Below, in pieces: positions 58,231 through 64,000 of a stretch of DNA of 64,000 bases. Position 1 is the stretch's first letter; each line of letters opens with the position of its first letter. Both the position numbers and the translations under genes were made by a program. Source of the DNA: Lasiodiplodia sp. COLG20 (taxonomy: Eukaryota; Ascomycota; Dothideomycetes; Botryosphaeriales; Botryosphaeriaceae); NCBI GenBank assembly GCA_009801085.1, contig VNWV01000001.1, positions 3,844,001 through 3,908,000 of the forward strand. Reading direction: 5' to 3'. Under the pieces are notes generated by a model. It ran no database searches. It was given only the letters and a program-made list of their open reading frames with translations, and was not told where the DNA came from.

Positions 58231-60016
58231 ATGCGTAAGTAGCATCGGCTATGATATATGGCTCCAGCTAAGCTTTACAGATACCATCAAATCTCGAGCT
58301 CGCCACACGGCATGGGAGGCCAAAAAGGGCTCCACCCAATGGAATCCATGGGCGCGCAAAATATCTCACACCGGCGACTCCCTCTACGATGAGGAGAATC
58401 CACGCGAATCACATGATACGCACCATTCAAGAGCTCATTCCGAGGCCGCTGTTGCCGGCGACGTCGAATTAGACAGGATACCCGATGGCCAAAACCGCCC
58501 TATACATGCCGCAACCATGCCGCCTCCATCGCGCGGCTCAACCGAGGCCTTCGGAATTCAGGTCATCGAAGCTGGCGAACCTAGTAATGGTATTACTAGA
58601 CCGATGACGAATGAGACGGATAGCGACGAGGAAAAGCCTGAGGGGTTAGGTATCCGGACAAGCGATAGGCGAACTAGAAAAGAGCCCATCATTACTCCTT
58701 GGACTCAGTTCAAGGATGTGATGTTTGGCCCCTGGGTCAATGTTCTATTCCTCTTTACCCCAGCAGGCTTCGCAATCTACTACACCGAGGAAAATCCAAT
58801 TGCAGTTTTCTGTGTAAACTTCATCGCCTTGATCCCGTCAATTCTGACGCTCGAGTTTGCTCTGGAGGAAGTAGGTTTTCATGTTGGCGAGAGCATGCAA
58901 GAACTTTTGAGCATTACTTTCGGGTAAGTCTGTCTCATTTACGCTGGTTCGGCTGTAAGTCTCCTATTAACCTTCCCTAGGAATGCCGTCCAACTGATAA
59001 GCTCTATCATGCTGCTCAAAAGCAGACAGATCATCGTCCTGCAAGCCACCCTTTTGGGGAATATCCTTTCAAACCTTCTGTTTATGACAGGAATCAGCTT
59101 TCTCTGTGGCGGCATAAAGCACAAAGAACAGCAATTCAACGGAGAGGTGGCGCACACCATCAGTACATTTCTGCTTTTAGCGTCACTAAGCGTCGTTGTA
59201 CCCACTGTATCCCATTTGTTGACGGAAGTCAAGCCAGGAGGTATAATAGCGCAGTCTCGTGGTTCGTCTGTCATCATTCTCATATCTTACGGGTTGTGGT
59301 TGCTTTTTCAGAACAAAACGCACAATAACATCTTCGAAACCACGCCAAAACAAGCCAAGGAATGGCACATAAAGATAGAGCCAGGAGCAACAGGCAAGGG
59401 CTTGGCTGGAATTGGCGCGGTCGCGGCAGGAGCAGTTGGGGGGAAAATCCACGAAGATCGGCTCTTGAACAAGCAGGACGACGACGACGATGAGGACGAA
59501 GAGGAAGTTGCAGTCCTTACAACTGTAGGAGGAATATTGGCCACCGTCTTCTCCACAGCCCTAATCGGGTTTCACAGCGCGTTCGCTACCAACAGTATCC
59601 AAGGCCTCTGCCAGCAAGCTCACATCTCGCAAAAGTTTGTCGGACTTGTAATCCTCCCTTTTCTTAGCTTTGACCACTCCGCCGCCGTAGTGGCAATTAA
59701 AGATAGGATGGACATGAGCATATCTCTCACCCTCGAGAGATGCATGCAGACGTCACTGCTAGTTGTCCCGCTAGTGGTATTACTGGCTTGGTGCATGGGA
59801 ATCAACGACATGACGCTAGAATTCGATGGATTTTCAGCGGCTTCACTTTTTGCGTCCAACATAATCGTTTCTTATGTTGTCCAACAGGGAAAAGCGAACT
59901 GGTAAGCCTGTTACACCAACTTCCACTCACACTACTAACTTAAGAGAAGGCTGACTGGAGCTCTTCTTCTAAAAATATACCTCATCATCGCCATCGCTGC
60001 CTTCTTTATAACCTAG
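58231..60016 (+). CDS. CAX-type Ca2+/H+ exchanger with altered alpha-repeat motifs
   Basis: Four exons: 58231..58234, 58281..58923, 58981..59901 and 59950..60016, giving 544 aa. The first coding exon is only ATGC; ATG is followed at once by GTAAGT, and only this start joins in frame (MHTIKSRARHTAW). A ~150-residue hydrophilic N-terminal part precedes ~11 TM helices. Family landmarks: VGFHVGESMQELLSITFGNAV, LLGNILSNLLFMTGISFLCGG, KDRMDMSISL, GKANWLTGALLLKIYL. The protein is vacuolar-type by family. The first cation-binding motif reads GNAVQL where active CAX have GNAVEL, and the second reads SFDHSAAV where they have GNAAEH. The linker between halves is Asp/Glu-rich (DDDDDEDEEE, ~380). It may be a divergent subgroup or a non-transporting homologue. 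Confidence 0.8.
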
Positions 60017-60786
60017 TAAGAGGGGCAAAGGTTGCCATTTTACGATTCATGCTGTGTCGGAGGTGTCAAGTATGGGTGCAGATTTGTGGATCTGATGGGG
60101 GTGACTGAATCAAGATCGCGAGCACCATCGCGTAAAATTGAGACGTCGTGCGTGGGGGCGGGCCGGGAGCGGCGCGGCGCGGAGCGAATCGTCTCCGCTG
60201 TCGACGATTATGGTGGAGATTGTCTGTGTTTTAGCGAATAGGTCGCACAAGCTAGCTATATACAGATTGCTGAATGCCAGGCAGATGGGACAAGATTTTT
60301 GCGGATATCCTTCCTGGTGCTATCTCCCGTGAACGATGGTGGGTGCACATGTAATGCGAATGCGTGTCAGCTGCATCTCCATCCGTAACGGGATTAGCTT
60401 GAGCAGGCTTAGATACGCCACGTAGGCTACTAAAATCAATATACCCAATCGTTTTCGAAATGCTCGGAGCTGGTCTGGGCCGCGATTTTACCCATTGGTT
60501 TGCCTTGGAGAACCCCTGGCGACTGCGCGAACGCGGTGTGTACAGCCACATTGTCGGTTACGAGTAACCAGTAGTATGCCCCCAAAAGATTAAAAGGTAG
60601 CCTTGCCTACTGTATTGATAATCCTGTCTGCCTTTTGCTGAGTCTTTCTTTCGGACAGCCTTATCAAGGCGAGGCTCTTGTATGTAAAAGGCGGCCACGC
60701 CTGAGACCAACTCAATTGTCCCCTCTATCTTTGACCAGCAATACGTTCCGAAAGATTCCCCAAATCGTTCCTTCAAGCTTCCAGCG
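60017..60786. other. Intergenic / promoter of the second NACHT gene
   Basis: 770 bp with copy 2 of the dispersed repeat (60348-60468). No gene recognised. Confidence 0.5.
60348..60468 (+). repeat. ~120-bp dispersed repeat, copy 2
   Basis: Same orientation as copy 1 at 57939-58058; it lies about 320-440 bp upstream of the NACHT ATG at 60787. Confidence 0.7.
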
Positions 60787-63612
60787 ATGGAAGCACTCGT
60801 TGCCGTCGGCCTAGCTAGCAACATCCTCCAATTTGTCGATTTCGCAAGGTCCATCGTCAGCGACGCAAAGAGATTCTACGACACTACGTCTGGGGCACGA
60901 GATGAGTATCAAGAGGCGAACGACTATGCGCAAAGCCTTCAAAGCTTAGCTGCACAAGTCGCAATGACCCAGACACCTCGTAGTGGTAGAACCTCTGGAG
61001 GAGAAAAGGAGCTGAAGAAGCTTGGCGAACGGTGTTCGCAAATCGCAAATGAACTTCTGGATGCCACAAGGGATGTCACAGGGAATTCCCAGCACGACTG
61101 GCTCCAGAGTGCCAGAAAGGCAGTCAAGGGACGCCTTAGCTCAGCGCAGATAGAATCCCTGCAGACTCGGCTAGATCGGATCAGGCAACAGCTCACGAGC
61201 GAGCTACTCAACACCCAGCTCAGAAATACGCAAAGGACACTCGAGGGCATGGCGGCTGAGAGCCGCCGCTTATCCTCAAAACGCGACAATGACATTCGTG
61301 ATCTGCAGGATCAACTTCGCGTTGTGACTAAGCTGCTGGAAAATGGAGACAGTCGAAGAGACACTGCCATATCGTTGTCTGGTATTGTCGAAACTGGAGT
61401 TAAGTTTTCTGCGGAACAACTCATACTTGGACGCCTGTTTTTCCATGGCATGAATGAGCGGCACACAAATGTCCACGTCGAACACCAGGAAACTCTCAGT
61501 TGGATATTTGAAGAAGATTCCCCGGTACACTTTGTCGAGTTCCTTGAGAGTGAAATCAGCTTCTACTGGGTCTCAGGAAAACCAGGTTCCGGGAAATCTA
61601 CGGCCATGAAGTACATTTGCCAGCATCCGAAGACCGAACGATGCTTAAAACGGTGGGCAAACAGAAGCAAGCTGATTGTCGCCAAGTTCTTCTTTTGGAA
61701 TGCAGGAAAATCATCCCTGCTGAAATCGCAAGAGGGGTTGCTTCAGTCGATTCTTTACCAAATCCTCTGCGCGGCGCCAGCTTTGATACCTCATGCCTTC
61801 CCGGAAGATTGGGATGCCCACCTGTCGGGCAACTCTTTCACCTCGTTGTCCAAAGCTAGCTCATTCTCAATCGCGCAGCTGCTTACCGCAATCAGGCTCC
61901 TCTGTGCTCATCTGTCTGAGCTGGACATTAAAATATGCATTTTCGTGGATGGCCTTGACGAATACGACGGTCGACCAGGCGACGTAATCAGATTGATCGA
62001 AACGTTGAAAACCTCTACCAGCGTCAAAACATGTGTCTCCAGCCGACCGTGGAATGAATTTGAGAGAGCATTCGGTCAAGATCAGAAGAATAAGCTTTAC
62101 ATGCAAGACCTCACCAGATCCGACATCAGGAAGTACGTCCGAGATACTCTAGAAAACGACGAAACATTTCGAGAGCTCATCGAGTCTGAAGGAAGAGCTA
62201 GTAGCATGCTGTTGATTCACGATATTGTCGATGCTGCTCAAGGAGTGTTCCTTTGGGTCATTCTTGTGGCGAGATCCCTTCTGGAGGGTCTCACGAATGC
62301 AGACACGTTCAGCAACTTGCAACGAAGGCTTCGAAGTCTGCCATCTGATCTCGATGAATATTTCGACCGCATTCTATTCTCTGTGGATGATTTCTACAGC
62401 AGCCAGGCATCGGCCATGTGCCTGGTTACTCTCACCGCCGTGAAGCGCTTACCACTCATGAGCTATTGGTTCATGGATCAGGAGAGCAACAGATATGCTC
62501 TCGACTTGCCAGTTCAACCCATGCAACACCAACTTATCGATTCACGACTGAGGAGTATGAAGAAAAGACTCAATGCCTGCTCGAAGGGTTTGCTGGAGCT
62601 CATCTATGACGATCCGCAAAGCGATAAGGGCGAAGATATTTCGCGTATCTTTTTCATCCAGAAGGTCGACTTCTTGCATCGGACCGTTCGCGACTTCCTG
62701 AGAATACCACAGACCCAACACCGTCTATTGGATCGACTTCCCGATGGTTTCAATACAGAGGTAGCTATCTGCCAAGCGCTTCTCGCACAGATCAAAACCT
62801 CGTCCCATCAAAAGGAACTTTTGATCGACGATGGGCCTTTAGCAGAGCTTCTGCATGTCTTTTCACTTCAGGCTGTTCATCTTGAAGATGAAAGAATACC
62901 AATCCAAACAGAAGTGGAAATCATGAACGAGTTCAACTCCACACTGCAAATCAAGTCAAATGCTATGAACATAAACATCTTCAAATACCTTCGGTTCCTC
63001 CATTCTGATGATCTTCTGTCCTCATGTATCAGATCAGGACTGCTGCGGTACGTCTATGAGGTATTAGAGAGGGAACCAAAGCCATCAGTTGATGAGCTAT
63101 CTAGCTTGCTTGAAACGACAAATTGGGGAGTGCAACCTAGCCATTGGGGCGAAACACAGGATCATGGTCTCTGGAGCGAGTCACAGCTGGAGTTAACCCG
63201 CTATTTGTTCAGATCGGGAGCGGACCCCAACCACCAACTACGTCGTTCCAATGGAACCCCATGGACGGAATTCTTAGACACCATCGGAAGGGAAGGACGT
63301 ATCGGGTCAGAGCGCCAAAGCGTATTTCTCAAAATCCTAGAGGAGTACACAAACCATGGGGCTGGTCTACAGTCTATCAAGACAGGGCGCCGCGGAGGAC
63401 CATTGGATTACAAATTGATGCTCAAGACGTATCTGACTACGGAGCAATTTGATTTCTTTCTCAACCTCGCTCCTCTGGAAATGACTGAGGAGCAAGTTGA
63501 TGGATCACTCAGCCTCGCTGATTCGGAGAGGAGTAAGGACCGGAATTTAAAAGGCCTTAGGCGTTTTCTAAGCCTTCGCAAGGTTATGGAGAAATGTAGA
63601 CGGTATGTGTAA
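60787..63612 (+). CDS. NACHT (NPHP3_N-type) STAND NTPase with DUF7791-like region, paralogue 2
   Basis: Single exon, 941 aa. It opens MEALVAVGLASNILQFVDFA, the same N-terminal domain as the gene at 1195..4178. A charged coiled region (~110-190) precedes the NTPase. Walker A is SGKPGSGKST at ~263-272 and Walker B is CIFVDGLDEYD at ~384-394. Downstream are GVFLWVILVARSLLEGL, SLPSDLDEYFDRIL and DFLHRTVRDFL, matching the DUF7791 part of its paralogue, then a C-terminal region with one ankyrin-like stretch (LTRYLFRSGADPNHQL). It lacks the Lys-rich insertion of paralogue 1. An in-frame stop ends it at 63612; a GTATGT just before the stop could be a donor for a small extra exon. NLR-like recognition role by family. 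Confidence 0.85.
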   Translation: MEALVAVGLASNILQFVDFARSIVSDAKRFYDTTSGARDEYQEANDYAQSLQSLAAQVAMTQTPRSGRTSGGEKELKKLGERCSQIANELLDATRDVTGNSQHDWLQSARKAVKGRLSSAQIESLQTRLDRIRQQLTSELLNTQLRNTQRTLEGMAAESRRLSSKRDNDIRDLQDQLRVVTKLLENGDSRRDTAISLSGIVETGVKFSAEQLILGRLFFHGMNERHTNVHVEHQETLSWIFEEDSPVHFVEFLESEISFYWVSGKPGSGKSTAMKYICQHPKTERCLKRWANRSKLIVAKFFFWNAGKSSLLKSQEGLLQSILYQILCAAPALIPHAFPEDWDAHLSGNSFTSLSKASSFSIAQLLTAIRLLCAHLSELDIKICIFVDGLDEYDGRPGDVIRLIETLKTSTSVKTCVSSRPWNEFERAFGQDQKNKLYMQDLTRSDIRKYVRDTLENDETFRELIESEGRASSMLLIHDIVDAAQGVFLWVILVARSLLEGLTNADTFSNLQRRLRSLPSDLDEYFDRILFSVDDFYSSQASAMCLVTLTAVKRLPLMSYWFMDQESNRYALDLPVQPMQHQLIDSRLRSMKKRLNACSKGLLELIYDDPQSDKGEDISRIFFIQKVDFLHRTVRDFLRIPQTQHRLLDRLPDGFNTEVAICQALLAQIKTSSHQKELLIDDGPLAELLHVFSLQAVHLEDERIPIQTEVEIMNEFNSTLQIKSNAMNINIFKYLRFLHSDDLLSSCIRSGLLRYVYEVLEREPKPSVDELSSLLETTNWGVQPSHWGETQDHGLWSESQLELTRYLFRSGADPNHQLRRSNGTPWTEFLDTIGREGRIGSERQSVFLKILEEYTNHGAGLQSIKTGRRGGPLDYKLMLKTYLTTEQFDFFLNLAPLEMTEEQVDGSLSLADSERSKDRNLKGLRRFLSLRKVMEKCRRYV

Positions 63613-64000
63613 CCAAAGACCTTTTTCTTGAAGTTTGATTTGTGTATAGTACATATATAAGGTTTACTTTAGGCAATGGTGGAAAGTGATTATGTTGAAT
63701 TGTAAGACGTAATAGTGCTACAAGATAGCTCCTCTACACGCACACAAATGTGTTCATACTCATTGATACGACGCCCACTTGAACGCAGTGCAACGATATG
63801 TCGGAACTGCAAATAAATTTAATAAAATGAATGATCCGTATATTCGTTCTTAGTTCGAGCTGTTGAGGACCCAAATCCCATGAAAACGCAGCTTTCACAT
63901 GGTGTTGGCAACGATGGAACGTAATGAAGGTGTGTGGTCAATCCAGATTGGCGCTGGCAGAAGCGATGCCTCTAAATAGCTTTAGAGGTAAGGCAGGTCC
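63613..64000. other. 3' region to the window edge
   Basis: No gene seen in the last 388 bp. A perfect 8-bp stem with a 4-base loop (CCTCTAAA-TAGC-TTTAGAGG) is at 63969-63988; it may be chance. Confidence 0.4.

Noticed and set aside
1..64000. CRISPR arrays, bacterial operons, Shine-Dalgarno sites
   Set aside because: Spliced eukaryotic genes throughout; no array-like repeats.
1..64000. tRNA or rRNA genes
   Set aside because: No B-box plus cloverleaf or rRNA landmark was found by eye; a covariance search would be decisive.

Overview
The window is nuclear DNA of a filamentous ascomycete (Pezizomycotina). Genes are intron-rich, with introns mostly 44-75 nt, GT-AG ends and CTAAC/CTGAC-like branch points. 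The gene families are those expanded in moulds: NACHT/NPHP3-like STAND proteins, HET, SesA and PigL_N type N-terminal domains, ankyrin proteins, a nucleoside-phosphorylase-fold protein, DUF6536 and DUF6594. No species call is possible from sequence alone.

Layout. 1-0.3 kb: 3' end of a probable COPII assembly gene (sec16). 1.2-14.2 kb: an island of immunity/allorecognition-type genes: NACHT (-), PigL_N-type (-), ankyrin (+), phosphorylase-fold (+) and SesA-ankyrin (+). 14.4-19.1 kb: first divergent pair of membrane-protein genes, DUF6536 (-) and an unrecognised polytopic family here called X (+); both are broken. 20.8-27.5 kb: GC-rich amino-acid permease, two tandem paralogous secreted proteins and a polytopic membrane protein. 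28.6-37.3 kb: a small membrane protein, a tandem pseudokinase-kinase, a retropepsin-like fragment, a DUF6594 protein and a retropepsin-like protein. 39.2-41.3 kb: secreted S10 carboxypeptidase. 42.2-47.1 kb and 49.9-54.8 kb: second and third X/DUF6536 divergent pairs, separated by two small secreted-protein genes. 55.0-57.3 kb: HET-domain gene with an in-frame stop. 58.2-60.0 kb: CAX-type cation/proton exchanger with altered motifs. 60.8-63.6 kb: second NACHT gene, a paralogue of the one at 1.2-4.2 kb.

The strongest unusual signal is the threefold repetition of a two-gene divergent module (DUF6536 membrane protein plus family X membrane protein). Intron phases, exon lengths and C-terminal motifs are conserved among copies. 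One pair has decayed in both partners, one looks intact, and one is intact on the DUF6536 side but frame-broken in X. Co-duplication and the shared decay of one pair suggest the two proteins work together. Small secreted proteins between two pairs and NACHT/HET/kinase genes around them make a self/nonself or signalling role conceivable, but that is inference.

Exon joins were worked out by hand from splice sites, reading frame and comparison among paralogues inside the window. Family names come from recognition of motifs, not from a database search.
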